This document shows positions 7,889-16,126 of a stretch of DNA of 64,000 nt, piece by piece. The stretch covers positions 62,001 to 126,000 of the forward strand of contig JAJDDJ010000009.1 in NCBI GenBank assembly GCA_029260395.1, given 5' to 3'. The notes under the pieces were generated by a model. The model searched no databases. It saw only the letters and a list, made by a program, of their open reading frames with translations, and was not told the DNA's origin. Source of the stretch: Phycisphaerales bacterium (GTDB lineage: Bacteria > Planctomycetota > Phycisphaerae > Phycisphaerales > UBA1924). The translations under genes were made by a program, and so were the position numbers. Positions within the stretch are counted from its first letter, which is position 1, and the number at the start of each line of letters is the position of its first letter.

Positions 7889-8476
7889 CTATGGCGTTGA
7901 CCATAGCACGGCCTCCCTACCAGGACCGGAGATCATAATTGTGGACGAGACTGGATCTCCTGCTTCGTCACGAAAACGCGGGGATGGCATCGCAGCGAGA
8001 AAAATGCTGTCTGATTCCGCATTTCCGATTTTCATACTCGTAAAACCTGTATCTTGACTTGTGAGGGAGATTCTTTCATTGATTCCAGGGTCCATGATCG
8101 CGAATTTGGTGACCTTTGGTTCGTACGCGGCCAATATACGAGGCTGTTGATTCTCGTCAATGACCGCCCACATGGGCATATCGGATGCGGTAAGCATGAT
8201 GCGCTTTGATGAATTCGCGTCGAACATGCTGAAATGAGATCCCATTTCTGTCGACATGAATTCGCTGCGGATTGACCCATCATCAGCGCGCACTACAAAC
8301 CGCTTCGCCTCAATGGTGTCAGCGCGAATCGTATTTGTTGGTGCCTCCGTCAAGCCTATCGACATAGCCAGAGTGGCGACTGCAATGCAACCGAGTGCGG
8401 CCATCCGATGGATAGCGGCGTGCCGATTCAGTCTTGCTTCGAGGTGCTCGATACGTCGTTGAAGATCGTCATTCAT
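7889..8476 (-). CDS. Membrane-anchored hypothetical protein
   Basis: 195 residues if it starts at the ATG at 8476 (MNDDLQRRIEHLEARLNRH); the frame extends six codons further. The first 20 residues form a short coiled coil, followed by one membrane helix (MAALGCIAVATLAMSIGL). The remainder is a repetitive all-beta domain with phrases such as 'AKRFVVRADDGSIRSEF', 'SKRIMLTASDMPMWAVID' and 'NERISLTSQDTGFTSMKIG', each about 25-30 residues apart, suggesting a repeat-built beta-sheet. Similar short 'f-v-r-D-d-G' repeats occur in uncharacterised bacterial membrane proteins. Less GC-rich than the backbone, like its neighbour. No function assigned. Confidence 0.6.
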   Translation of the reverse strand: MNDDLQRRIEHLEARLNRHAAIHRMAALGCIAVATLAMSIGLTEAPTNTIRADTIEAKRFVVRADDGSIRSEFMSTEMGSHFSMFDANSSKRIMLTASDMPMWAVIDENQQPRILAAYEPKVTKFAIMDPGINERISLTSQDTGFTSMKIGNAESDSIFLAAMPSPRFRDEAGDPVSSTIMISGPGREAVLWSTP

Positions 8477-8517
8477 ATCCCGAAGATACGGCATTAGACA
8501 GCTAGTGCAAGCACCGT

Positions 8518-8572
8518 GCCTCGCCCTGCGGCTGCGCCGCTTCCCTCTCCCATGGGGCGCGGGAGAGGGAGG
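8518..8572. repeat. Intergenic palindromic repeat, copy 2
   Basis: Diverged copy of the element at 7824-7881. It shares CGCCCTGCGGCTGCGCCGCTTCCC-like order and has perfect 10-base arms TCCCTCTCCC (8542-8551) and GGGAGAGGGA (8561-8570). Directly after it, 8590-8645 contains the words CACAGGCGAGACGCCTGTGCCAC (a second small hairpin) and CAGCGTCTCTGCGTTGAA, a word that recurs in inverted form near 26850. The 185-base gap therefore looks like a stack of intergenic repeats rather than a lost gene. Confidence 0.55.
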
Positions 8573-8679
8573 ACGGATGCACCTGCACGATCACACAGGC
8601 GAGACGCCTGTGCCACCCAAGAACCTCAGCGTCTCTGCGTTGAACCCCGCCTGTTGAACCCCGCCTGCTGAAGCCGGCC

Positions 8680-8973
8680 TCACCCCGCCGAGTCGTCAGC
8701 GGGCTCGGCCGCCTTGGCCGCCTCAACCACCTCGATGCGCGAGTACCGGTCGAGGTTGCACCACACCAGCTCGCCGTCGTCCTTGCGGAGCTGCAGCCGG
8801 TCCATCCACAGCTTCTTGTCCTCGCTGTGCGCGAACCAGCTGCCCGTCTTCTGCTGCTCGGAGGCCATGACCAGGCCCTCGACCGAGGTCACCATCGTGC
8901 CGCTCAGCCGCGGCACCTGCTGCGTCACGCGGACCCGATCCCCAGTCTTGTACGTCCCGATCGCGTATGCCAT
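8680..8973 (-). CDS. Small hypothetical protein, SH3-like beta fold
   Basis: 97 residues starting MAYAIGTYKTGDRVRVTQQV. The strand pattern 'TGDRVRVTQQVPRLSGTMVTSVEGLVM' resembles a small SH3-like barrel (KOW-like opening), followed by 'KKLWMDRLQLRKDDGELVWCNLDRYSRIEVVE' and a short Ala/Glu-rich tail ending DDSAG. No signal peptide or membrane segment. It is transcribed away from the kinase gene at 9046; the 72-base gap between them must hold both promoters. Function unknown. Confidence 0.65.
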   Translation of the reverse strand: MAYAIGTYKTGDRVRVTQQVPRLSGTMVTSVEGLVMASEQQKTGSWFAHSEDKKLWMDRLQLRKDDGELVWCNLDRYSRIEVVEAAKAAEPADDSAG

Positions 8974-9045
8974 GGGGCCAGTGTAGCCGCCCAGGGCTGT
9001 TTCTTATCCCAGGCTGCCAGCCCCTTGAGGTACACTGCCTCTCCC

Positions 9046-10833
9046 ATGGATACCCGCGGCCCAACCGCCTCCTTCGGACCCTCGGGCCATCCGTCCAGCG
9101 ACGCCCTCCACAAGCTCCACCTCTCTGCCGGCAGCATCGTCGGCCCGTTCCGCCTCATCCGCTTCCTGGGCGACGGGGCCTTTGGCGTGGTCTATGCAGC
9201 CGAGCCGACCGAGGAGGGCCGAGCCGAGCTCCCCGCCAGCGTCCCGGGCCGCGTCGCCCTCAAAATCATCAAGCCCGGCATGGACTCCAAAGCCGTCGTC
9301 GACCGCTTCGAGGCCGAGCGCCAGGCCCTCACCATGATGCACCACGCGGGCATCGCCGCGGTCTACGGCGGCGGGCTCACCGCGCCCGAGCAGGGGCACC
9401 GGCCCTACTTCGCCATGGAACTCGTCGACGGCATGCCCATCAGCAAGTGCTGCGATGCGCTCCGACTGACCATCCACGAACGCTGCGAGTTGCTCGCCCG
9501 CGTGTGCGACGCCGTTCAGCACGCGCACGCCAAAGGCATCATCCACCGCGATCTCAAACCCTCGAATGTGCTCATCACGCGCGATGAGGCGGGCCAGCCC
9601 CAGCCCAAGGTCATCGACTTTGGCATCGCCAAAGCCCTCAACCAGCGCCTCACCGATGCCACCCTCGTTACCGAGATGGGCCAGCTCATGGGCACCCCCG
9701 AGTACATGAGCCCCGAGCAGGCCGACATGACCGGCGCCAAGATCGACTCGCGCTCCGATGTCTACTCGCTCGGCGTGATGCTTTACGAACTCGTCACCAG
9801 CCAGCTCCCGTTCGACAAACACGAACTCCGCACAGCGGGGCTCGCGGGCATCCAGAATATCCTCGTCTCGCGGACACCTGCAACGCCCAGCCTCCGTCTC
9901 CACGAGTGCCGAAAGCAGCGCAAGCGTTACGCCGAGATTCTCGAAACGCGTGCTACCCAACACCGGCTCGTCCGCAAGTCGCTCACGAGCCGGCTCGACG
10001 CCGTCGTCATGAAAGCCCTGGCCAAGAGCCCCGCCGACCGCTACGCGAGCCCGAGCGACATGGCAGACGACCTCCGCCGCTACCTCCAAGGCAAGCGGGT
10101 CAAAGCGAAACGCCCCCGAGCCGCAGCGACCCCTACGGATGACCGCAAGCGCTCCACCTCGCCGCTCTGGATCGTCAAACCGATGGTGGTCATCCTCATG
10201 CTTGGTGCCTGCACGTGGCTCGCGTTCACCCAGCTCAACGCCTCGGCCATGCTCGACCGCATCAACGGGGTCAACCCGATGAGAGAATCGCCGGAAGATG
10301 ATTTCGGCTATACCGCGCCCGGATCGCTCGACCACCTGCAGCCGCCGACAGCCCTCGCCGAGCATCCGCCGGTGACGCGCACAGAGCGCCCGCTGTCCGG
10401 TGCAACCACCAACCCCGCCTCCGAACCCCTCACAACCGAGGAGTTCGACCAGCTTGGAGCACGCCTCCAGGCATCTCTCCACATCAGCTCGCTCACAGTC
10501 ACCCCCGACTTTGCCAGCCGAAAGATGACCGTCTCGGGCGTGGTGCTGAATGCTTCCGAACGCCAACGAACCGCAGGCGCCTGCGAGAAGTTCCGCCGGA
10601 CGCATTGGCCCAAGATCCTCTCTACAAACGTCGACGTAACAGTCCGGCCATCACAAATCAAACACGCCATCGAGCAATGGCTCGCAAGCCAGGGCGACCG
10701 CGCCTCGACCGTCCGTGCCTTTAGCAACAAGCTCTACATCCGCCGCGATTCCGCGAGCCATCTGACCGTGGAGGCCATGCGCGCCCACGCTCTGACGTAC
10801 GTCTCCGACCCCGTGCTCGTAGAAGTGGACTGA
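9046..10833 (+). CDS. Membrane Ser/Thr protein kinase (PknB-type)
   Basis: 595 residues from the ATG at 9046; the frame is open to 8827 but that part is upstream shadow. The kinase domain spans about 33-355: Gly loop LGDGAFGVVY (41-50), ATP Lys73 in VALKII, catalytic HRDLKPSN (167-174), DFG (191-193) and TPEYMSPEQA before the substrate helix. All key residues are present, so it should be active. A Lys/Arg-rich linker leads to one membrane helix at about 375-395 (VVILMLGACTWLAF). The 200-residue C-terminal part is probably extracytoplasmic and has a BON-like 'LHISSLTVTPDFASRKMTVSGVVLN' layout that I cannot name with certainty. It probably senses an envelope signal. Confidence 0.9.
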   Translation: MDTRGPTASFGPSGHPSSDALHKLHLSAGSIVGPFRLIRFLGDGAFGVVYAAEPTEEGRAELPASVPGRVALKIIKPGMDSKAVVDRFEAERQALTMMHHAGIAAVYGGGLTAPEQGHRPYFAMELVDGMPISKCCDALRLTIHERCELLARVCDAVQHAHAKGIIHRDLKPSNVLITRDEAGQPQPKVIDFGIAKALNQRLTDATLVTEMGQLMGTPEYMSPEQADMTGAKIDSRSDVYSLGVMLYELVTSQLPFDKHELRTAGLAGIQNILVSRTPATPSLRLHECRKQRKRYAEILETRATQHRLVRKSLTSRLDAVVMKALAKSPADRYASPSDMADDLRRYLQGKRVKAKRPRAAATPTDDRKRSTSPLWIVKPMVVILMLGACTWLAFTQLNASAMLDRINGVNPMRESPEDDFGYTAPGSLDHLQPPTALAEHPPVTRTERPLSGATTNPASEPLTTEEFDQLGARLQASLHISSLTVTPDFASRKMTVSGVVLNASERQRTAGACEKFRRTHWPKILSTNVDVTVRPSQIKHAIEQWLASQGDRASTVRAFSNKLYIRRDSASHLTVEAMRAHALTYVSDPVLVEVD

Positions 10834-10836
10834 AGC

Positions 10837-12249
10837 TCAGTCCGAGCCGACCAGCTCCCGGGCCGCTGCTTCCGTCGGCGCTTCCGCGATCAATCGCACA
10901 ATCGGCTCTGTGTTGCTCGACCGAACATGCAACCAGGCCCCCTGCTCGCTCAAGTCCACCCACACCCCGTCGCGTCGATCGATCGCGGCGCCCGGGTGCC
11001 GAGCGGCCACTTCCTCGATCAGTCGGCCCGCTGATTCGCGGTCGGCAACCTCCACCTTCCGCTTGACGATCGCGTACCCCGCCCCGCCCGGCGACAGCGC
11101 GTTGATCTCGCTCACCAGCTCGCTGACTGTTTTGTGCGTCCGTGCGCTCAAAGCGAGCACCAGCGCCATCGACGACAGCGAGTCCCGCACGTACGTCACC
11201 TCGGGCCAGATCACCCCGCCGTTGCCCTCGCCCCCGAAACTCAGCTCGTGCGACTTGAGCGCGCTCACCACGTTCGCCTCGCCCACCGCCGTGCGCTCGA
11301 CCCGCGTGCCGAACTTGCGAGCGATGTCGCCCAGCATCCGCGAGGTCGAAAGGTTCGTCGCCAGCACACACTCGCTCGCGCGATCTCCAAGCAGCTCCAG
11401 CGCCGACCAGGCGCACATCGCGAGTGTGTATTCCTCGCCGATGTACCCGCCGTGCTCATCGATGATCGCAAGCCTGTCCGCGTCGGGGTCCTGCGCGAAT
11501 CCAACGTCCGCGCCGTGGTCCGCCACCAGCCCCGCGAGCCCGATGAGGTTCTCCCGCGTCGGCTCGGGCACATGCGGGAACACGCCCGATGCTTCATTCC
11601 CGATCGCCACCACCGAGCACCCGAGCTCATCCAGCAGCATCGCCCCGCCCTTGCCGCCCGAAGCGTTCACCGAATCCAAGACCACCGACAACCGTGCCTC
11701 GCGCACCGCAGCACGCGCCTCTCGCCCGAGCCGATCGAGCACGAGGTCCACATGCGTGCGCACACCATCGGTCGATCGATCGCACCCGCCCAGCTCGCGC
11801 CAGCCCACGCTCCTGCCACCACCATTCGCAAACCGCTCAGCGATCCCCGCCGCCGCGCTCGCTTCTGGGGCGCTCGCGCCGACCTCGCCGCTGTCCGTGT
11901 CCCGAACTAGACACTTGATCCCGTTCCATTGCTGCGGGTTGTGGCTCGCCGTGATCACCACGCCGCCCGCGGCGCCCAGGTCATCGACCATCACGCCCAC
12001 CGTGGGCGTCATCGCGACGCCCAGGTCCACCACATCGCAGCCAGCTCCGGTCAGCCCCGCGACCACCGCGTCGCGCATCACGCCGCCACCCGCTCGGCCG
12101 TCCCGCCCCACCACCACCCGTGGCCTTGGCCCGTCGCGTTCCACGAACCAGCCGCCGAGTACGGATGCGTACCGCGCCGCAACCTCCGCCGTCAGGCTCT
12201 GGCCCACCACGCCCCTCAGCCCGCTCACGCTCACGATCAATTGGCTCAC
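10837..12249 (-). CDS. Phosphohexomutase (phosphoglucosamine/phosphomannomutase family)
   Basis: 470 residues from a GTG at 12249 (MSQLIVSVSGLRGVVG); the frame runs further but that stretch lacks family similarity. Family motifs are all present: the N-terminal SGLRG, the phosphoserine loop ITASHNPQQWNGIK, the Mg-binding DPDADRLAI, the sugar-binding GEGNGG and the phosphate-binding VRSSNTEPIVRLI near the end. It converts hexose-6-phosphate to hexose-1-phosphate, glucosamine in GlmM and mannose or glucose in relatives; which one cannot be told from motifs. GlmM is usually about 445 residues. The gene converges on the kinase gene with only three bases between the stops. Confidence 0.85.
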   Translation of the reverse strand: MSQLIVSVSGLRGVVGQSLTAEVAARYASVLGGWFVERDGPRPRVVVGRDGRAGGGVMRDAVVAGLTGAGCDVVDLGVAMTPTVGVMVDDLGAAGGVVITASHNPQQWNGIKCLVRDTDSGEVGASAPEASAAAGIAERFANGGGRSVGWRELGGCDRSTDGVRTHVDLVLDRLGREARAAVREARLSVVLDSVNASGGKGGAMLLDELGCSVVAIGNEASGVFPHVPEPTRENLIGLAGLVADHGADVGFAQDPDADRLAIIDEHGGYIGEEYTLAMCAWSALELLGDRASECVLATNLSTSRMLGDIARKFGTRVERTAVGEANVVSALKSHELSFGGEGNGGVIWPEVTYVRDSLSSMALVLALSARTHKTVSELVSEINALSPGGAGYAIVKRKVEVADRESAGRLIEEVAARHPGAAIDRRDGVWVDLSEQGAWLHVRSSNTEPIVRLIAEAPTEAAARELVGSD

Positions 12250-12362
12250 GTTGCTCGCACTCCCACTCACCGGCCCGCATCTGCCGCCGCCCGCTCCGTG
12301 CGCGCGTGCCCAGCCGCTGGCCAAGGCTACCCCGCCCCGCCCAGCCGCGATACCCTCTGGCC

Positions 12363-12764
12363 TTGTTCTCTATTAGCGTCCAAGACGAGTTCTGCGCCGC
12401 CCACGCCCTGACCATCGCGGGCGCTGCTGAACCCGTCCACGGGCATAACTTCCACGTCGTGCTCACCCTCGAAGGCCCCGATCTCGACGACGACGGCCTG
12501 CTGTGCGACTTCCACACCATCGAGGCCTCGCTCCGCGATCTGCTCGATCCGTTCAGAAATGCCGATCTAGCCCGGTGTCCCCCTTTCGACTCCATCAACC
12601 CCTCGGCCGAGTGCATCGCCCGGTACATCGCCCAGGCCATGCACCAACGTGTCGGAGCCTCGCTCGCGCCCCTCGCCCGCATCGCGTCGGTTAGCGTGAC
12701 CGAGGCCCCCGGCTGCTGCGCCACATACCGCCCGCCTCTCCCAAAGACAGCCCCTGAATCATGA
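12363..12764 (+). CDS. queD: 6-pyruvoyl-tetrahydropterin synthase / QueD-like protein
   Basis: 133 residues if the TTG at 12363 is used (FSISVQDEFCAAHALTIAG); no ATG or GTG fits, so the exact start is uncertain. Zinc ligands are recognisable: His in 'CAAHAL' and the pair in 'HGHNFHVVL'. The catalytic Cys position is taken by 'FCAAH', and 'DGLLCDFHTIEASLRDLLDP' and 'SAECIARYIAQ' match the usual helices; Glu in 'VTEAPGCCATY' closes the active site. QueD makes 6-carboxytetrahydropterin for 7-deazaguanine (queuosine) synthesis; PTPS makes a biopterin precursor. Its stop overlaps the polyphosphate kinase ATG (ATGA), so the two are likely co-translated. Confidence 0.75.
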   Translation: MFSISVQDEFCAAHALTIAGAAEPVHGHNFHVVLTLEGPDLDDDGLLCDFHTIEASLRDLLDPFRNADLARCPPFDSINPSAECIARYIAQAMHQRVGASLAPLARIASVSVTEAPGCCATYRPPLPKTAPES

Positions 12765-14953
12765 CCGCCACGCCCCCACAACGCAGGCCAAGCCGCCGCC
12801 GAACACCAGACCCCGCCGAGCTTGCAGCCGAGTTTGCAGCCGCGGTCGATCGCGGCGTGCCCGACCTCAACCGCGATCTCTCGTGGCTGGAATTCAACCG
12901 CCGCGTGCTCGAGCAGGCCGAGGACCCGACCACACCCGCTCTCGAGCGGGCCAAGTTCTTGGCCATCTTCTCGAGCAACCTCGACGAATTCTTTATGAAG
13001 CGCATCGCGCTGCTGCACCTCCGCGTCGAGCGAGACTCCGAGTCCGTCGATCGTCAGGGTCGGCCTCAGAAAGAGATCCTCGCGGCAGCTCGCGAGATCA
13101 TCTTGGCGCTCCAGGCCAAACAAGCCACGATCTGGTACGACAGCGTCATTCCTGCTTTGGCCCAAGCCGGGCTGCACGTCCTCCGCATCGACTCGCTCAC
13201 CCAGGCCGAGCAGCAGGCCATCGACCACCGCTTTATCGCGGAGGTCTTCCCGGTCCTCACGCCGCTCACCGTCGATCCCGGTCACCGATTCCCGTTCATT
13301 TCAAATCTCTCCGAGAACCTCGGCCTCTTCGTCGGCCTGCCGAGCGACGATGACTCTGGCGGACTCTCCGACACCAACTTTGCTCGCATCAAGATCCCCG
13401 ATGTGCTTCCGAGGTTCATGGAGATTCCGACCGAAGGAACCGACCGCCGATTCGTCGGCCTCGAAGAACTCGTCACACGCAACCTGCACACGCTCTTCCC
13501 GGGCATCGAGACCGCCGACATCACGCCGTTTCGCATCACCCGCTCAGCGGGTTTGCAATCAGAAGACGACGACACCGAAGACCTGCTCGAACAGGTAGAG
13601 ACCGATCTACGCAAGCGACGGTTCTCCGACACCGTCCGACTCGAACTCCCAGAACAGCACCCGCAGTCCGTTCGCAAGTTCGTCAGCGATCAGCTCGGCC
13701 TCGCGCCCCAGGAGATCTACGCCAGGCCAGGCCCGCTCGAATACGCCGACCTGTTCGAGCTCGTCGAGCTCGACCGCCCCGATCTCAAGCACCCTGTGTG
13801 GACCCCGATCGTCCCGCCCCGGCTCGCGCACGAAGACACCGACATCTTCACCGCGATCCGCGAACGCGACCTGCTGGTCCACCATCCCTATGAGTCCTTC
13901 AAGCACTCCGTTCAGCACTTCATCGCCGCCGCAGCCCGCGACCCCGATGTACTCGCCATCAAGCTCACACTCTACCGCACGAGCCGGGACTCCCCGTTCA
14001 TCACATCGCTCATCCGCGCCGCCGAAGCCGGCAAGCAGGTTGCCTGCCTCGTCGAACTCCGCGCACGATTCGATGAATCCAAGAACGTCCGCTTCGCACG
14101 CCAGCTCGAAACCCACGGCGTCCACGTTGCCTACGGCGTCGTCGGTCTTAAGACCCATTGCAAATGCTCCGTCGTGGTTCGCAAAGAGCGAGGCAGCCTC
14201 CGCAGTTACGCGCACATCGGCACGGGCAATTACCATCCACACACCGCCCAGCTCTACACCGACCTCGGCCTGCTGACCTGCAACCCTCAGATCACCCACG
14301 ACGCCCTCAACCTCTTCAACCTGCTCACCGGCAGAGGCCAGACCACCAACTTCCAGCACCTGCTCGTGGCACCCGAGACCATGCGATCCGGCTTCATCAG
14401 AAGAATCGACCGCGAGATCGACAACGCCAAGGCCGGCAAGCCCGCGCGCGTCTACGCCAAGATGAACGCCCTCGAAGACCAGCGCATCATCGACAAGCTC
14501 TACGAAGCGTCCGGAGCCGGCGTCACCGTCGACCTATTCATCCGCGGCTTCTGCTGCCTGCGTCCGGGTGTCGAGGGCCAGTCGGAGAACATCACCGTGC
14601 GCTCGGTCGTCGGTCGATTCCTCGAGCACTCGCGCGTGTTCCACTTCGCCAATGCCAGCGACGACCCGCTCGAAGGCGACTGGTACATCGGCTCAGCCGA
14701 CTGGATGGCCCGCAACCTCTCGGGACGCATGGAAGCCGCTGTGCCCGTGCTCGACCGCGCCGCCCGCCAGGAGCTGCTCACGCTCTTTGAGATATCGCAG
14801 CAGGACCGGACTCGCGCCTGGAATCTTAACACCGACGGCACCTATTCAAAGCTCGCGCCGCATCCGACCGACCCAGATGGCGGCCCCGAACGCCTGGGCA
14901 CCTTCGTCTCGCTCATGAACCTCGCCCGGTCGCGTAGCGTGCCCACCCTCTAG
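12761..14953 (+). CDS. ppk1: Polyphosphate kinase 1
   Basis: 730 residues, the usual length of PPK1. It opens with a basic Pro/Arg stretch, then the N domain 'LNRDLSWLEFNRRVLEQAED' and 'KFLAIFSSNLDEFFMKRIA'. The head domain has 'ALEDQ', and the catalytic domain contains 'HHPYESF', 'LTLYRTSRDSPFI', 'CLVELRARFDESKNVRFARQLE' and the autophosphorylated His region 'AHIGTGNYHPHTAQLYTDLGLLT'. The C-terminal domain has 'RVYAKMNALEDQRIIDKLYEAS' and 'FIRGFCCLRPG'. It makes inorganic polyphosphate from ATP and works at the membrane or in the cytosol. It overlaps queD by four bases and ends five bases before the convergent YpdA-like gene. Confidence 0.95.
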   Translation: MTATPPQRRPSRRRTPDPAELAAEFAAAVDRGVPDLNRDLSWLEFNRRVLEQAEDPTTPALERAKFLAIFSSNLDEFFMKRIALLHLRVERDSESVDRQGRPQKEILAAAREIILALQAKQATIWYDSVIPALAQAGLHVLRIDSLTQAEQQAIDHRFIAEVFPVLTPLTVDPGHRFPFISNLSENLGLFVGLPSDDDSGGLSDTNFARIKIPDVLPRFMEIPTEGTDRRFVGLEELVTRNLHTLFPGIETADITPFRITRSAGLQSEDDDTEDLLEQVETDLRKRRFSDTVRLELPEQHPQSVRKFVSDQLGLAPQEIYARPGPLEYADLFELVELDRPDLKHPVWTPIVPPRLAHEDTDIFTAIRERDLLVHHPYESFKHSVQHFIAAAARDPDVLAIKLTLYRTSRDSPFITSLIRAAEAGKQVACLVELRARFDESKNVRFARQLETHGVHVAYGVVGLKTHCKCSVVVRKERGSLRSYAHIGTGNYHPHTAQLYTDLGLLTCNPQITHDALNLFNLLTGRGQTTNFQHLLVAPETMRSGFIRRIDREIDNAKAGKPARVYAKMNALEDQRIIDKLYEASGAGVTVDLFIRGFCCLRPGVEGQSENITVRSVVGRFLEHSRVFHFANASDDPLEGDWYIGSADWMARNLSGRMEAAVPVLDRAARQELLTLFEISQQDRTRAWNLNTDGTYSKLAPHPTDPDGGPERLGTFVSLMNLARSRSVPTL

Positions 14954-14957
14954 CGGG

Positions 14958-16013
14958 TTAGCTCTCCTCCGCGTCTCCGAAGCTCTCGTCCTCGAACAAG
15001 CCGCCAAGCCCGCTCGGAAGCGAGCCCGAGATCGACCGCGCGATCCGCGCCGCGTGCACGTGCGCGTTCTCGATGAACACGCGAACCCCCGCTTTCTCCG
15101 TGCCCGCGACCGCGGTCCCGGCCACATACACCCCCGGCACGTTCGTCTGCATAGTTTTGCGGTCGTGCCCCGGATGCCGCGCCTCGCCCTTGAGCTCGAT
15201 ACCCACCTGCTCAAACAGCGACGGGTCCTGCTCGTACCCCGTCAGCAGCAGCACATCGTCCGCATCCACCCGCGTCGGTCCATCGGGTGTTTGGAGCACG
15301 GCGCCGTGTCCATCGATCTCCGTCGGCGTCGATTCCGCAACGAACGCGATTTTCTGCTTACCGATCAGCCACTCTAGCTCCGGGCGCAGCCAGTACTTCA
15401 CGCGCTTGGCGTCGAACTCGGACCGCCGATAGCTCACCGTGACGTGCGCACCGGCTCGGTACAAACGAATCGCGGCCTCGACCGCGCTGTTCTTGCCGCC
15501 CACGATCAGCACACTCCGGCCGACGTACTCCATCGGATCGCGCAGGTAGTGGCCCACGTTCGGGCTGTCCTCGCCCGGCACACCCAAGAGCCTCGGCCGG
15601 TGCATGTTCCCGATCGCGAGCACGACACATCGCGCGCGCAATCCGGGCAGGTCCGCGCCTGTGCGCGCATCGCTCGTTGCGATAGCAAACCCGACGCCCG
15701 ATCGTTGGACGGCGTCAACGCTTGTGAACGTGCGCACATCGATCGAGTGCGCGCGCGCCACCTGCACCAGATATCCCAGGTAGTCCTCCCGCGTGGCCTT
15801 CTCCTGGTTGGCCACCGCCATCGGCACGCCCGCGATCGCGATCCGCTCGGGGCTCGAGAAGAACTTGGTGCCCGGCGCCCACCAACGCATCGTCGCCCCG
15901 ATCGCGCCGCGATCGACCACCGCCGACTTCAGCCCGCATCGCCCGAGCAGCCACGCTGTCTCCAGCCCGATCGGCCCAGCCCCCACCACCAGCACATCGA
16001 GTTCGTCGCCCAT
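14958..16013 (-). CDS. ypdA: FAD-dependent reductase, YpdA family (bacillithiol-disulfide-type)
   Basis: 351 residues from the ATG at 16013 (MGDELDVLVVGAGPIG). It has a Rossmann FAD loop GAGPIGLE, a family signature 'GTKFFSSPERIAIAGVPM', an NADPH loop 'VLIVGGKNSAVEAAIRLYRAGAHVTV' and the closing 'VPGVYVAGTAVAGTEKAGVRVFIENAHVHAARIA'. There is no CxxC redox motif, in agreement with YpdA/Bdr, which reduce bacillithiol disulfide in Firmicutes. Whether this organism makes bacillithiol is not shown here, so the thiol substrate is open; another low-molecular-weight disulfide is possible. The acidic tail ends ESFGDAEES. Confidence 0.7.
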   Translation of the reverse strand: MGDELDVLVVGAGPIGLETAWLLGRCGLKSAVVDRGAIGATMRWWAPGTKFFSSPERIAIAGVPMAVANQEKATREDYLGYLVQVARAHSIDVRTFTSVDAVQRSGVGFAIATSDARTGADLPGLRARCVVLAIGNMHRPRLLGVPGEDSPNVGHYLRDPMEYVGRSVLIVGGKNSAVEAAIRLYRAGAHVTVSYRRSEFDAKRVKYWLRPELEWLIGKQKIAFVAESTPTEIDGHGAVLQTPDGPTRVDADDVLLLTGYEQDPSLFEQVGIELKGEARHPGHDRKTMQTNVPGVYVAGTAVAGTEKAGVRVFIENAHVHAARIARSISGSLPSGLGGLFEDESFGDAEES

Positions 16014-16126
16014 GACCGACGGTAGCGCCCCACTCCCCACTTCCCCGCCGTCACCTACCCGTCACCCCGCCGCTTTGCACGAGTATCCGCTTGACTTAGC
16101 CGCCAAAACCGTGTCCGCTGGTGCTG

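Noticed and set aside
9004..10605. A 533-residue minus-strand open frame opposite the kinase gene
   Set aside because: The plus strand has a complete kinase domain; the minus frame has only Gly/Ala/Val/Glu-rich shadow sequence.
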